DNA of 64,000 nucleotides from Podospora pseudocomata (lineage: Eukaryota; Ascomycota; Sordariomycetes; Sordariales; Podosporaceae). Where the stretch lies: assembly GCF_035222375.1 (NCBI RefSeq), contig NC_085887.1:99501-163500 (forward strand). Reading direction: 5' to 3'. This document shows positions 34,374 through 44,689 of the stretch, one piece after another. The translations under genes and the position numbers were made by a program. How positions within the stretch are numbered: position 1 is the stretch's first letter; every line of letters starts with the position of its first letter. A model generated the notes under the pieces. The model made no database searches. It saw nothing but the letters and a program-made list of their open reading frames with translations, and was not told where the DNA came from.

Positions 34374-34661
34374 ACATCCCGGACACAACTATCTGGCCTG
34401 TTTTCCGTTCTTGCCACCGTCTACGTATACTTTTGCATCCCCAAAACCGAAGGCAAGACCCTGGAGGACCTGGCGTGCCTCTTGGCCCACGGCGTAGGCC
34501 ACTGCCGCCAGTTTGCCTGGCAGGCGCCCGAGACCGATGTTGGTCGGCTGGCTGAGATTGACGAGCAGAGACACGGGGTTAAGAACAGGGAGTTCCTTCG
34601 GAGAGAGGAGGCGTACAACAGGAGGAGGGCCTGGAGGTTTGTCCGTGTTTGAGTCCGTGGT
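34374..34661 (+). pseudogene. 3' relic of an MFS sugar transporter gene
   Basis: One reading frame gives LFSVLATVYVYFCIPKTEGK followed by TLEDLACLLAHG. This is the end of the last membrane helix and the PETKG-T-LE signature that closes fungal sugar transporters, here with PKTEG in place of PETKG. A cytoplasmic tail follows (HGVKNREFLRREEAYNRRRA) and a stop. No ATG and none of the other eleven helices can be found in any frame upstream, where the Pep7 gene ends only 0.34 kb away. I read it as a truncated leftover. A last exon of an unrecognised spliced gene is the alternative but would need exons inside Pep7. Confidence 0.6.
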
Positions 34662-35372
34662 CAAGTCTCGCGAGTGGACGACGTTCAAGGACTGGGTATC
34701 GAGGTGTCTGTCTCGCCGGACGAGGCCGGGGGAAAAGGTTATGTCTCCTGGGCTGCCCCAGGGTTCTTGTGCCTCTGCTACTTCTTCTGCTTCTGTTTCG
34801 AGACGGACGTCGGTGGATGGCAAGACGAATGTGGTTTGCGAGTCGTTCGCCACGGGTCTGGAAGAGCGGTATGGCGAGGATCAGGCAAGCAGATCACGAA
34901 AGAGCTTCATCTTTAGTGTCATCGGGAAGGGGAGGCGGGCGTCCAGCGTGGCGCTTGATGGGTCCATTGCTAGCTCGCCTCGGGATGGTAGTGCGGCAGG
35001 TTCGGTGTTTTGGAGCACAACTTAGTGGGAGAGCACTGGTTCAGGATGGTGGTGATCTGCCAACTCCTTCCTCAAATCCTTTGCAGCCGGGCCACCAGAT
35101 GGCAACGGCGGCCCATTCTGACGTGGAGGATGCCTCGTCGGAAGGAGCGGTGTCACCTTGCACGCTAGTTCCTCCCAGCGGTAAGAAGCAGAATTTGCCC
35201 CTTGCTGTCGTGATTGCAGAAAGTGGTTTTGTAAAACAAGGGGTGGATGGAAATTGACTGCTTAGATTGATGGAATGGCCCATCGTGGCTGACTTCGGCG
35301 GTAAAATAATTGACCACTGTTGGATACTTACCTATCACACAAAGGCCCGTGACTCGTGATTCTCTTGCCTCT

Positions 35373-35453
35373 AAAGGAAAAGGAAAAGAAAAAGGGGAAG
35401 AAGGAAAAGGAAAAGGAAAAGGGGAAGAAGGAGAAGGAGAAGGAGAGAGAGGA
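35373..35453 (+). repeat. 81-bp pure purine tract
   Basis: Every base from 35373 to 35453 is A or G, built of AAAAGG and GAAGAAGG/GAGAAGG units. Such tracts can form triplex DNA and exclude nucleosomes. It ends about 80 bp upstream of the Fta1/CENP-L start. Confidence 0.9.
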
Positions 35454-35474
35454 CGGGCGTCTGGGCAATCGTGA

Positions 35475-35488
35475 TAGGGTTAGGGTTA
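35475..35488 (+). promoter_or_regulatory. Interstitial telomere-type repeat (telobox)
   Basis: TAGGGTTAGGGTTA is a bit over two units of the TTAGGG telomere repeat used by filamentous fungi. It lies 48 bp upstream of the Fta1/CENP-L start codon. It may bind a TRF/Tbf1-type factor or be a chance or repair-born insert. Confidence 0.6.
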
Positions 35489-35535
35489 TACACCAGAGAT
35501 GTCAGTGTCACCCCGCCAAAGTGACCAGTTGATGG

Positions 35536-36966
35536 ATGGAATCGAGGAGGCCAAACTCTGAGCAATATTCACCAAAACACATCTTCAACAGTGCCTTCAC
35601 GCGCCGGTTACCAGTCTCCATCATCCATTCACATTATTTTTCAGTCACTGTGATTCCCCATCATCTTCCGACGCGACAAAATGCCACCCTCACCCCGCCC
35701 ACCATATCCCCCGCCGCCAATCCAGACCACTCCAACATCACAATCTCCACCTCCCCAACCGACGACTACCGCCCCAGGTACAGATTCTACAACAACACCT
35801 TCTCCCTCCACCGCGTCTCCCCTCTCTATTTGGGACCTGAGCCCGACCACAGCGGCGGCGCCGACCCTCCCCCCACCACCATTGGCCCAGCCCAGCTCCG
35901 CCTCGTCGCCCAGCGACTGCGGGATGTGCTTGTCGGGGATGTCGCCCGAGGCGTGGAGGTCGGTTTCACAGCTGCAGACAGCGACAGCGCCAGCAAGATA
36001 GCCAACAGCATGGGCAGCCTCGAGGTGGTGGTGGTGAGACCTGTAGAGGCGGCTGATTTGCTCGATGTGAGTCTGGAAAAGATGAAGGATCAGTACCGGC
36101 AGGACGAAGGGAGCCAAGAGCTGGCGCGTTCGTGGCGCGCGCTGGAGGCGAGGGTCAAGGGGAAGCTGGGGTTGGCGATAGAGCTGGTGTATGAGCATTC
36201 GATGGGCCTGGCGTTTCTCTTGCCTGACCTGTCCAAGTCGTCGGCGTTGACGCCTGGTGCGGCGGATGATGAGACGGGGACGGGCCGGTTTCTGTGGCTG
36301 CCGGTCATGTTGACGAGGATGCCTGCTCCGGTCAGGGTGGCGGTGACGCAGTTTTTGGAGAGGGAGTTTGACTGCAAGATTAGTCCGACCAGGTTTGGGA
36401 CCAGGACGATGGTGGGGGGGTTGGAGAGGTGGATGGAGACGTTGGAGAGGAACAAGAAGGAGCAGGAGAAGGATCTGCTTGTGGCGGTGGGGTTTAACAC
36501 TGTAGCGATGATGCCGAGGCAGATGGTGGCGGTGGAGGGGGGGAGGGAGGAGTTGAACAAGCCGGGCTTGGCTACGATTGATGTCATTCTTCCGTGGCGC
36601 AAACTGGTCCCGTTTTGGAAGCGCGGGAAGGAGATGGAGGAGGGGGAGATGCGGAGGAGGTATGAAGAGGGGGGTGTGGAATACAAGGCTTCGGCTGTCA
36701 CGTTGGCCGGCAAACAGGGGATGAGGGAGGAGGGATGGGGGTGGAGGAGCGAGGTTCACCAGCCTTTCCTTGAGGCTCTGTCAATGTACACCAAGAGAAC
36801 CATCGCGATGGGACTGTTTCATCCAGCGGTGCGGATCGTCAAGGTTGGCTGCTCGGGATTCACGGCGGCCGAGGGAAGATTGAAGATCTTTCCTACGATG
36901 GACAGGGCCGGGGTGGTAGACTTGTTGGCTATGTTATGTGAGAAGGCTGTTTCGCAGCAGCGTTGA
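35536..36966 (+). CDS. fta1: Fta1/CENP-L-type kinetochore protein
   Basis: Intronless, 476 residues. After about 70 residues of poorly conserved N-terminus the conserved part begins at YRFYNNTFSLHRVSPLYLGP. It continues with LRLVAQRLRDVLVGDVARGV, the typical opening of fungal Sim4-complex subunit Fta1 (CENP-L, Iml3 family). Later blocks include LPVMLTRMPAPVRVAVTQFL, EREFDCKISPTRFGTRTMVG, LATIDVILPWRKLVPFWKRG and KTRI-like MYTKRTIAMGLFHPAVRI. CENP-L pairs with CENP-N in the inner kinetochore. The start is the first ATG in frame. A later start is possible, since the first 70 residues overlap promoter-like sequence. Family assignment rests on recalled motifs. Confidence 0.72.
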   Translation: MESRRPNSEQYSPKHIFNSAFTRRLPVSIIHSHYFSVTVIPHHLPTRQNATLTPPTISPAANPDHSNITISTSPTDDYRPRYRFYNNTFSLHRVSPLYLGPEPDHSGGADPPPTTIGPAQLRLVAQRLRDVLVGDVARGVEVGFTAADSDSASKIANSMGSLEVVVVRPVEAADLLDVSLEKMKDQYRQDEGSQELARSWRALEARVKGKLGLAIELVYEHSMGLAFLLPDLSKSSALTPGAADDETGTGRFLWLPVMLTRMPAPVRVAVTQFLEREFDCKISPTRFGTRTMVGGLERWMETLERNKKEQEKDLLVAVGFNTVAMMPRQMVAVEGGREELNKPGLATIDVILPWRKLVPFWKRGKEMEEGEMRRRYEEGGVEYKASAVTLAGKQGMREEGWGWRSEVHQPFLEALSMYTKRTIAMGLFHPAVRIVKVGCSGFTAAEGRLKIFPTMDRAGVVDLLAMLCEKAVSQQR

Positions 36967-37217
36967 GCGAGTGACAGAACGGCGGTACGGGGAGTGGAAT
37001 TGTATTTTTCTGCGCTGACTGATGAGGATTTGTTTCGGAACACCAGCGTCATGGTGCAGCGTCAAAGGTGCAGCGTCAAATGTATTTGATTTTCAGTTTC
37101 AGGCATAAGAAAAGAGATGTCAAGATGAGACACGGTCATTCCAACATCCTTTTTATTTATGACTGCTAACTCGAGTGATCCTACAGAAAAGCTCTTGCAA
37201 CCTCCAGGAATGGTCGT

Positions 37218-38158
37218 CTATCTCATGAACCCCCTCTTGCCGTCACCATCAGCATCCTTCATGGGGTTCAGCCGGTCGAGCAAGCTGGGCTTCGCCTTCT
37301 CCGTGTTGATGCTGCTCGAGCCAAGACCGGTCGTGCCAGTAGTGCTGGAAATGTTCTCTTCGGACGAGGACATGGACGAAGAAGAAGAAATGCCTGATGT
37401 ACCAGTGGTGGCAGTGCTTCTGCTGGTGCTCGAGGTCATCTTGTTGGGAGCGGGTCCGCTGCCAATCTCGTGGCCGCAGCCCTGCTGATGCACGCCCTTG
37501 GGGCAGCCCTCAAAGGCACCGTAGCGCTCGGAGCTTCCTCCCAAAGCACCACCCTGCTGCTTGAATTCTTTCATCGACATGGCCGGTAGAGTGGTGGTGC
37601 CGTGGTGCTTGGCCTGCTCGTGGTGGACCTCGTGGATGGGCACCGTGGTGTGGACCACTGAGGGTTGGATGGTCTCCTTGTGGATCACAGGTTGAACCGT
37701 CTCGTGGACGTGGCTGCGATGACGAGTCAGTTGGGCTGTTGCTGCAGGCGGGATGTGGGGAAAACATACTGATGAACCTGCTCGCCCTGAACGACGGGGG
37801 CGTGGCTCTGCGTGTGGGTGGTGCCCGTGACGGTGCGCTCATCTTTGATCTTGCCGGCCTCGGCTCTCAAGGCTCTCTCGGTGGCCTCGTTGTCGCGGTT
37901 GTCGAACTCGCGGTTGACGACCTTGCCGCGGTTGTGGATGTGCTGCTCGGGAAGGACTTCGGTGTCGTGGATGGGCTGGACCTTGCGATGGTAGTGGTCC
38001 TGGTGGACCTCCTTGTCGATGGCGGTGTTGATCTCCTCGTGCTGGGTTGGGCGGACGGTTTCCTTCTTCACGGCGGGTGCGACCCGCTCCTCGACGGTGG
38101 TGTCGTGGTGACCTGCCTTGGAGACGAACTCGTCGACGGCTTGCTTTGCTCGATCCAT
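37218..38158 (-). CDS. Allergen-like His/Glu-rich hydrophilic protein (paralog A)
   Basis: Exon 1 is 38158-37770, exon 2 is 37713-37218, the intron is 56 bp, and the product is 294 residues. It starts MDRAKQAVDEFVSKAGHHDT. It is then almost wholly hydrophilic, with repeated motifs in which an H-x-H/E pattern and VQP alternate: KETVRPTQHEEINTAIDKEV, HQDHYHRKVQPIHDTEVLPE, HVHETVQPVIHKETIQPSVV and HEVHHEQAKHHGTTTLP. The end is a Ser/Thr-rich tail closing DGDGKRGFMR. Fungal databases label this family allergen. It looks like an intrinsically disordered, stress-linked protein, with no enzyme motif and no signal peptide. TATAAG at 38259-38264 lies about 100 bp upstream on this strand. It is divergent from paralog B. 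Confidence 0.85.
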
Positions 38159-38991
38159 GTTGGTGAGTTGTTTGTTTCGGAAAGAGAGCTGAGGGTAAAT
38201 TGGTGTGGGGAAGTTGATGGGTTGCAATAGACGGATCATGGATGGTGGGATGGAGTTCTTATAAGGTAACTCGCTACGGGTAGAACCTGGGGCTGGGGGG
38301 CATTGTCAATGGTGACGTTGGTCGATGACCTCAACCGTCATTGCTAGTGACGTTGACTCGTCTCCCATCTTGCTCGGACTCTGTGGCAGACTAGGTTCGA
38401 TGTGTTGAGCAGATGCTGGCCATCTGATCATACATTACATGGTGTAGGTTCGCGGTTCGGGAGTCGTCGGAGGAAACGGTCCTCATCAACAAGGTAGTAA
38501 GGGTGGTGTGTTGGAGCCAACATGGCCAACCAGTCTCCAGCAAACCCAACGATCGAGAGATCGGCGGATCGCCCGTATCCTCGTGCCTTAGTCCCGGGTC
38601 CAGACTCACAGGGCTATTCCTGGTTGATTGGTTGCAGTAAGGGGGGGGGGTGCTAGCCACTGCATCACCACACACCTCCAGCACAAAGATGGAAGCTATG
38701 GCCACGCATGACGCTGTCCAGTGGATCAACAACGCTTACACGCGGGGAGAACCTCCAATCATGACGTTTAGCCTCTTCCAGATGGATACGCTACGATATG
38801 TGCTCGGGGAAGATCCGATCTCAGAGAGCATGGCAACCTACGGCAAGCTATGGCAATGTCCGTTGAACGCCGGCTTCTACCACGACCTAGTCTAGCTTCA
38901 TCCACCTCAGCTCCCCCCTTCATCGTGAAACATGCTCTCGTGTCGGTCTACTTTGGCAGTATAAGCACCAGTTCAAACTTGGGGAATCAAT
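38159..38991. promoter_or_regulatory. Divergent spacer between the two allergen-like genes
   Basis: 0.83 kb. TATAAG (38259-38264, read on the minus strand) serves paralog A. TATAAG at 38960-38965 lies about 30 bp upstream of the paralog B start. A 68-codon frame in between (ATG near 38689) has no family and is not called. Confidence 0.45.
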
Positions 38992-39964
38992 ATGGGACAG
39001 AAGAGCAGTTGCCTCACGCACAAACATACCGGTTTAGGAACCGCATCGGCCGAACAGTATCGCCAGCCTGAGAACGGCACAGCCCAGGACCTTCTCAAGG
39101 ATATCGCCCGGAAAAGCAAGCTCCAGGCTCGCGGGATGTCGGGGAAATGTCAAGATGGCGAGGCTGGCACCGGGAGCTCGATGCACGTAGCGGAGCAGAA
39201 TGGAAACGCGGTTGGCGAGAGTGCATCAACAAAGCGGTTGAGGATCACCTCAACTGAAGATACTGATACGGAGACAACTGTTACTGCGCGTAAGTTTGTC
39301 CCATTCTGTCATCATAAAAATTGCATGTGGCTGACAGTGTGCGCACCGCTTGTTATCTAGCCGTCGTTCAAGAGGTCGTGAAACCCCACGTCCACGAGAT
39401 TCGACAAGAGGAAATCCATCGCGACATTCATGTACACACAAACCACACCATTATCCAGCCTGTCTACGATCTCGAAGCTCTACCACCGCGGCACTTTGTC
39501 CCCGACGAGACTGGAAAGCTGGTTGAGGTCAGCGAGTCAGACCTACCCGCCTGCACGGGACGAAATGCCCAATGGCACATCGCGGCTGGTCCCGTCCCCG
39601 ACAAAACCAAGAGCAAGCAGGCTCTCGGGACGGCGGCGATTACCAAAACCGGGTCACCCAATAGCACCAGCGGGGCCGTGAACGACTCGGACACTTCCTC
39701 GTCGACGGATTCCGTGCCCGTGATGGAGGTTGGCCAGCAAGAAGAAGCGGTAAGAATGATGACAACCCCCCTATGATTGCGAGAAAAGACTCAACATCTG
39801 ACTCGCAGTATTGCCTCGCTCCCGAGCATCAGACGCCAATTGTGCAGAAGGCTGCCGTACCAAGGTCAACAACGACGCAAGCCAATGAAGGTACGACAAA
39901 GAAAACCTCTCGACTGCCGAAACCGTCGACTGCGGGTCAAACAACAACGGTGGCTGCAAAGTAG
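38992..39964 (+). CDS. Allergen-like His/Glu-rich hydrophilic protein (paralog B)
   Basis: Exons 38992-39289, 39361-39749 and 39809-39964 give 280 residues. The first intron has a GTAAGT donor. The second has GTAAGA and a CTGAC-type branch. The core VVKPHVHEIRQEEIHRDIHV followed by HTNHTIIQPVYDLEALPPRH repeats the pattern of paralog A (HQDHYHRKVQPIHDTEVLPE). The N-terminus (MGQKSSCLTHKHTGLG) could be N-myristoylated, since Gly2 and Ser/Cys at 6-7 fit, but this is a weak prediction. The rest is Ser/Thr/Lys-rich and disordered. Reading through the second intron would end the protein nine residues later, so exon 3 is likely but less certain. It is transcribed away from paralog A. Confidence 0.75.
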
Positions 39965-41087
39965 CAAAGCCTGAGCTGCATTTGTGTCCATCTATGAGTG
40001 TTGCGGGAAGTCTTTGTCATTGGTTGCCTATGTCTTTCTTTTGTTGTCAAAGTATGTTGGTCAAAGACACGGCGATTGTCAGTTAGTGGCTTGTTATTAA
40101 GCTTGGTGAGAGATGATTCAAGTTAGGAATGGTGGAAATTTAGGCGTGTCCAAGGTAGATACCTCCCTACAGCTAGGTACATGATTCTCTTTAAAGAAAT
40201 AGAAAATGGATATGGGTAGTGATTTTCCAGTCATGATCACAGTTGTGTATGGGAGCCAATATCATGCTTGATGATAAAAGCTGAGATATAATGATGCGAT
40301 TTGTGTCTACGGTAGGTGCGTCAGTTAAGGTACCTAAGTAGGTAGCTATTGTACTTAGTCTGGGCATCAGCATGTGGTAGCTAAGTATTTCAGATTGTCC
40401 TTGATAGAACTTTGGCACAATTCTCAACTCATGTAATGGCTAGAATAAAAGCAACGAGTCGTCGTCGTCGCCGTTGAGGTGGACATTTCCTGTTGCCTCC
40501 AGCCCCTCATAGTCACGACACCTCCCTGTAGCACCCACTCCACATTGAAGCATGCGATTAAGTTATTCTCATGCTTCTCTTCGATCATCAAATAGCCTAG
40601 AACTTCCTTTTGGCACAGTTCCATCACCACACGTCACTAATGTCGTGTTGGAACAGCACAACCTCTATTCACCTCGGGTCTGGTAAACTTGTCACCCCGT
40701 CGACTGCATCAAGTCAAGTTTCCGAGTGTCGAAGTGAGGTGGAGAACAAGGAGAAAATTGATCAGTTTTGAATACCATACCTGTTCAAAATGAATCCCTT
40801 CGCACAAAGACCAAAAGCCAAAAGCGTCACTCCCTCTTTATTCATGAAGGCTGCTCGATCTGTGACATTTCTACATTGTTGTGAGCCTTCAGAGGATTTA
40901 TATATGTCACAATGCCTCAGGGCCATCGTAACTGGGTGTAACTACCTCATCTGCTTGAATCCTGAGCAAACGGCCTTTTCGACATTCTTGTGCTCTTGCT
41001 TGGGAGGCATACCGATTGGACCTGCGTTGGCCCACCTACACCTACCCATTGTTGCTTAGGCACACTATCGATTTTAAATTTGCCAGA
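39965..41087. other. Spacer, no gene seen
   Basis: 1.12 kb, AT-leaning in its first half, with a few TAGGTA motifs. No frame with a domain is seen. A frame from 40790 has an ATG but no family. Confidence 0.4.
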
Positions 41088-43154
41088 ATGCTCGACTTCA
41101 CCGACGAAGATGATTCGTACTGGTGGGCCAGATCGCCAGGCGACCTACAGATCTTTGATGTGCCTGACGTGCCGGTGCCCACCCTCAACATTCATCCGAT
41201 TCTTTACGAGTATGAATACGACAAGTGGATGGAAAGGGTGGGAGCTATACCGGAAGCTGTAGTCGACCTTGACCCAAACTACAAGCCGTTACCCCCGAGA
41301 GATCTCGCGCCGGAACTTATGACGGTTCTGAGGTTCGGCAGAACACCAACTTGGCCAGACCTCTGGCGGGACGCGATCTCATCGCCCTACTTCGCTTGGC
41401 CAAACTACAAGCCCTGTCTGGGCGGCCCGATAACCTGCTTCACTTGTCTCAAGCCCCTGGACATCCCGTATGCCCAGGAGCCGGAGGGTGCCTTCGGAAA
41501 CTATGACGGTGAGGCACCATTCGAAGATGCCGTGATCGTCGAGGGATGCTCTCATATAATGGGCGCCGATTGCCTCCAGGCGTGGTTGAAATCCAAATAC
41601 CCAAACGATGGCCAAAAGGACTTTTACCGTTGGGTCCGCGGCGAGATCATGCTAGGCGAATGGGATGAAGACTTTCAACAAAGAATCAAACCCTATCACG
41701 AGAACCCGGCCCTGCGGAGAACTATCGAACCTGGTTGCCCCATATGTGCTGCTCCCCAAACAATCGACACAAACTATGGCACAGAAACCATGGATCGCAG
41801 CGCCGTGACCTTCAAGTTCCCCAACATTAAACGCATCAACGTGCAGTGCATTCGGTCGTATGCCGAAATGACCGAAAACGACATGCTCGTTGCTGGGTTT
41901 CCCTGGATTGTACTGTGGTCCAAGAAGAGCTATCGCGAGGAAGTGGAAAGGCAAGGAGTCTACTTTAGAACCATATTAGAACAGCATGAACAGCTGGGTT
42001 GCGAAACACACCCGGACGTCCCCGGCGGGCCTTACAATGCCCTGGACTACGCCTATTTGAGGAACAAGGCCTACGAACGTGTGCTCATGCTCCACGTGGG
42101 AGAGTTGCTTTATCAAGATCACCTGTGGAGATCACAGAACCCACACGCGGATGTTGGCTCGGGCTCGGACGAGGATATGATGGATGTAGATTATGACGAC
42201 AATAATCCACCGCCGCCGGGGGGGGGAGGGCCTGGCGCTGGAAACCGTCAACAGCCACGAACACCACCGAACCGGCAACCGCGACCACCAGTGGTGCATC
42301 GACCGCCGCCGCCGGCAAACCCACCGAACCCGGGCCTGGCGCGGCCGCCGATTGTCCCACGGTGGTTGAAACAAAGCAAGCGCAATCCCAACCCCCATCC
42401 AAGGCCGCTGGATCCAAACGAGCCGGCACCACCGCCAGTCCTTCCGGCGCCGGACCCCTGGCCCCTGGACTACGACACTCCGGAAGAGCTGAACCCCCTT
42501 CGGTGTCCCTGGTGCGGCAGAGACGATTTCAAAAAAGTCACCGAAAGGCGCAAGCACGAGTACAGGTTTCATAACCGCCCTGACCTGGGAATGGCGGGAA
42601 GGCTAGCTCGAGATGACCGTCGCGCTGCAAGGAAAGACGCAGCAGACATGCTTCGAGCAGCGCGTCGACTGCAAGAACTTCAGGCAGCGGACCCACCGCA
42701 AGGGGATGAGCAACAACTTCGACAAGCGCAGCAAGCCTGGCTGGATGCGCGGAGACCACTGCGACCTGGGACGCAGCCGGATTCACCGCAACCGCCAGGA
42801 GAGGCGAGGACAGGCAGCCCGGCAGTGGAACGTGCAGAGCGACTGAGAGCCTTCTGGTTGGAACGTGCACAGCAGGATGAACAACAACGTGAGGAGTATA
42901 AGGCTAAGATACAGCGCGAAGCTACACGACGTGAGCTGGAACCACATGAAGAACTGTGGCTGCAAGGGGGTCGGGCTGAAGAGGCACTTGTAGCTGCCCG
43001 GGTTGGCCGGGAACAGCAGCAGCAGCGGTTCGGGGCAGGAAGGGCTGAAGCAACAATTTTAGCTGTGCGGCGGCAGCAGCAGCAGCAGCAGCAGACACCA
43101 GAGCCCGAATCACCGCCTGACGATATATACGGCGTATCACCTCGCAGGTCGTGA
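41088..43154 (+). CDS. RING-like zinc-finger protein with proline-rich linker and Q-rich tail
   Basis: Intronless, 688 residues from ATG at 41088. Cysteine and histidine spacing suggests a RING-like domain with a long insert: CFTC (Cys117, Cys120), CSHIMGADC (Cys154, His156, Cys162), then CPIC (Cys217, Cys220). A C2H2-like finger follows further on (CPWCGRDDFKKVTERRKHEY, then RFH). Between them is an acidic stretch (SDEDMMDVDYDDNNPPPP) and a very proline-rich linker. The last 170 residues are Arg/Gln/Glu-rich, likely a long helix, ending in runs of glutamine coded by CAG repeats. An E3 ubiquitin-ligase role is possible from the RING-like spacing. I do not recognise an orthologous family, and this looks lineage-restricted. 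Confidence 0.75.
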   Translation: MLDFTDEDDSYWWARSPGDLQIFDVPDVPVPTLNIHPILYEYEYDKWMERVGAIPEAVVDLDPNYKPLPPRDLAPELMTVLRFGRTPTWPDLWRDAISSPYFAWPNYKPCLGGPITCFTCLKPLDIPYAQEPEGAFGNYDGEAPFEDAVIVEGCSHIMGADCLQAWLKSKYPNDGQKDFYRWVRGEIMLGEWDEDFQQRIKPYHENPALRRTIEPGCPICAAPQTIDTNYGTETMDRSAVTFKFPNIKRINVQCIRSYAEMTENDMLVAGFPWIVLWSKKSYREEVERQGVYFRTILEQHEQLGCETHPDVPGGPYNALDYAYLRNKAYERVLMLHVGELLYQDHLWRSQNPHADVGSGSDEDMMDVDYDDNNPPPPGGGGPGAGNRQQPRTPPNRQPRPPVVHRPPPPANPPNPGLARPPIVPRWLKQSKRNPNPHPRPLDPNEPAPPPVLPAPDPWPLDYDTPEELNPLRCPWCGRDDFKKVTERRKHEYRFHNRPDLGMAGRLARDDRRAARKDAADMLRAARRLQELQAADPPQGDEQQLRQAQQAWLDARRPLRPGTQPDSPQPPGEARTGSPAVERAERLRAFWLERAQQDEQQREEYKAKIQREATRRELEPHEELWLQGGRAEEALVAARVGREQQQQRFGAGRAEATILAVRRQQQQQQQTPEPESPPDDIYGVSPRRS

Positions 43155-43941
43155 GGTAAGGTAGGTATACAGAACAGATGTCACATATCCGCTTGCTTGT
43201 TTAGCATGAATTCAACAAGGCCTGCCGCAGAAAAAGGGCGTATTTAGCCAAAAGCAAACATGTGCCGCGTCTTCCCCACAAAATGGACGTCGAAATGCCG
43301 TGTTCCAAACCACCATGCCAAGGATCACCATGTGTAAAAGCTCCGATTGGCTGGACTGATCGGGAACTGACATCTCAGATATAGCGGCTTTGCGGGGAAG
43401 TCGATCCATTGATTATTTCCCAGAGACACGAGCCGTCAGGGTTTACCGTCTGGGGTGTTCCGGCTAAGGGGGAGATCCCAGGTGATTAGAGGTACCTTAC
43501 CTAGGCAGGCGGAGGGCCGATGTTGTCATCAACCGTGGAGTTTACAACAGCTGGGAAGATGAACATACTCACCAATATGCTATGAATACTCGACATAAAG
43601 ACATAAGAACTAAAGAACACTGGTAGGTGGGTACCTATGAAGGGAACAGTGAAAAGAGGACCTACCGTCAAAAAGGTTGACAGGTGACCTAACATCTAAG
43701 GGGCGATGGGAAAGACATGTAATTAACATCAACACAACCTCGGCAATCATCCGCCGAGAAGATTACCCTTTGAGCGTTCAGCCACCCGTCCATCCGGACC
43801 CGGTCGAGGGGATCTTCAACATCATCTCTGTCTATAAAAATCCTCTCGTTCGCCCCCAATTGAATGGGCTCTGAAGGTGTCAGCAATGAGCCGAGCCTCG
43901 ACCCGTCACCAACCTGTGCTCCTCTCATACCGCCTCTCAAA
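43155..43941. promoter_or_regulatory. Promoter region of the CE5 esterase gene
   Basis: 0.79 kb without another gene. TATAAAA at 43833-43839 lies about 105 bp upstream of the start codon. Confidence 0.45.
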
Positions 43942-44689
43942 ATGAAGGTCTCAACCATCACCCTCCCTATGCTGGCCAGCCTGGCCATCGCCAACCCAGT
44001 CGAGCTCACCGAGCGACAATCCTGCCCCCCAATCCACATCTTCGGCGCCCGCGAGACCACAGTCCCCCAAGGCTATGGAACCTCCCAGGGGCTAGTCAAC
44101 ATGGTAGCACAGGCCTACCCCGGCGCCACGCGGGAAGCGATCGTCTATCCCGCCTGCGGTGGGCAATCCCAATGCGGCGGTGTGAGCTACGAGAATTCTG
44201 CTCGCCAGGGGACCGCCGCCGTGGTCCGCGCCGTTACAACCCTCAACCAGCGGTGCCCCGACACTAAGATCGTCCTGATCGGATACTCCCAGGGCGGTCA
44301 GATCATGGACGGCGCGCTCTGCGGCGGGGCGGGCGCTACCCTCACGGGTGCTCCTCTTGCTGCCGTCAAGGCGGCTATTTTCATGGGCGATCCGATGTAT
44401 AACCAGGGGTTGCCGTACAATGTTGGGACTTGCAGGGCTAGAGGGGTAGGTATCGCCCTTTGTATCTGTCGGTATGTTGGAGGTGCTGACGAGAATTGCG
44501 CAACAGTTTGCCGGCCGACCCAACGGCTTCCAGTGCTCTCCGGGCAACCCGGCAATCATCCAGTCGTACTGCGACTCGACCGACCCGTATTGCTGCACTG
44601 GCAACGACGCCAACTCGCATCAGCAGTATGTCAACAAGTACGGGCAGCAGGCCTTGGCTTTCATCCGTCGCCAGCTGGATGCTGCGTAA
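43942..44689 (+). CDS. CE5 acetylxylan esterase/cutinase, secreted
   Basis: Exons 43942-44445 and 44507-44689 (61-bp intron) give 228 residues, the normal CE5 length. A signal peptide (MKVSTITLPMLASLAIA) and a short propeptide ending ERQ precede the mature start SCPPIHIFGARETT. The nucleophile elbow is GYSQGG (Ser116). The catalytic Asp and His are in CDSTDPYCCTG (Asp194) and ANSHQQY (His206). The 12-residue Asp-His spacing is that of fungal acetylxylan esterase II. Ten or so cysteines support several disulfides. The sequence favours acetylxylan esterase over true cutinase, but the border is soft. It removes acetyl groups from xylan during plant cell-wall breakdown. The start is set by the signal peptide. 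An in-frame upstream ATG adds nothing sensible. Confidence 0.93.

Larger units (their letters stand above)
34662..35535. other. Spacer with purine tract and telomere-type repeat
   Basis: 0.87 kb. A frame open to 35025 (ending GSAAGSVFWSTT) has some protein-like stretches such as SFIFSVIGKGRRASSVALDG. It has no clear start or family, so I do not call it. The right half holds the purine tract and the TTAGGG-type repeat listed separately. Confidence 0.4.

Noticed and set aside
34513-35025. 170-codon frame after the transporter relic
   Set aside because: Some stretches look protein-like, but there is no proper start or family and it overlaps the relic in another frame.
35641-36759. 372-codon antisense frame across the CENP-L-like gene
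   Set aside because: His/Pro/Leu-rich shadow sequence without a family. The plus strand has conserved motifs.
38650-38895. Short frame between the allergen-like genes
   Set aside because: Starts at a non-ATG codon after a G run; no conservation evident. Left as promoter.
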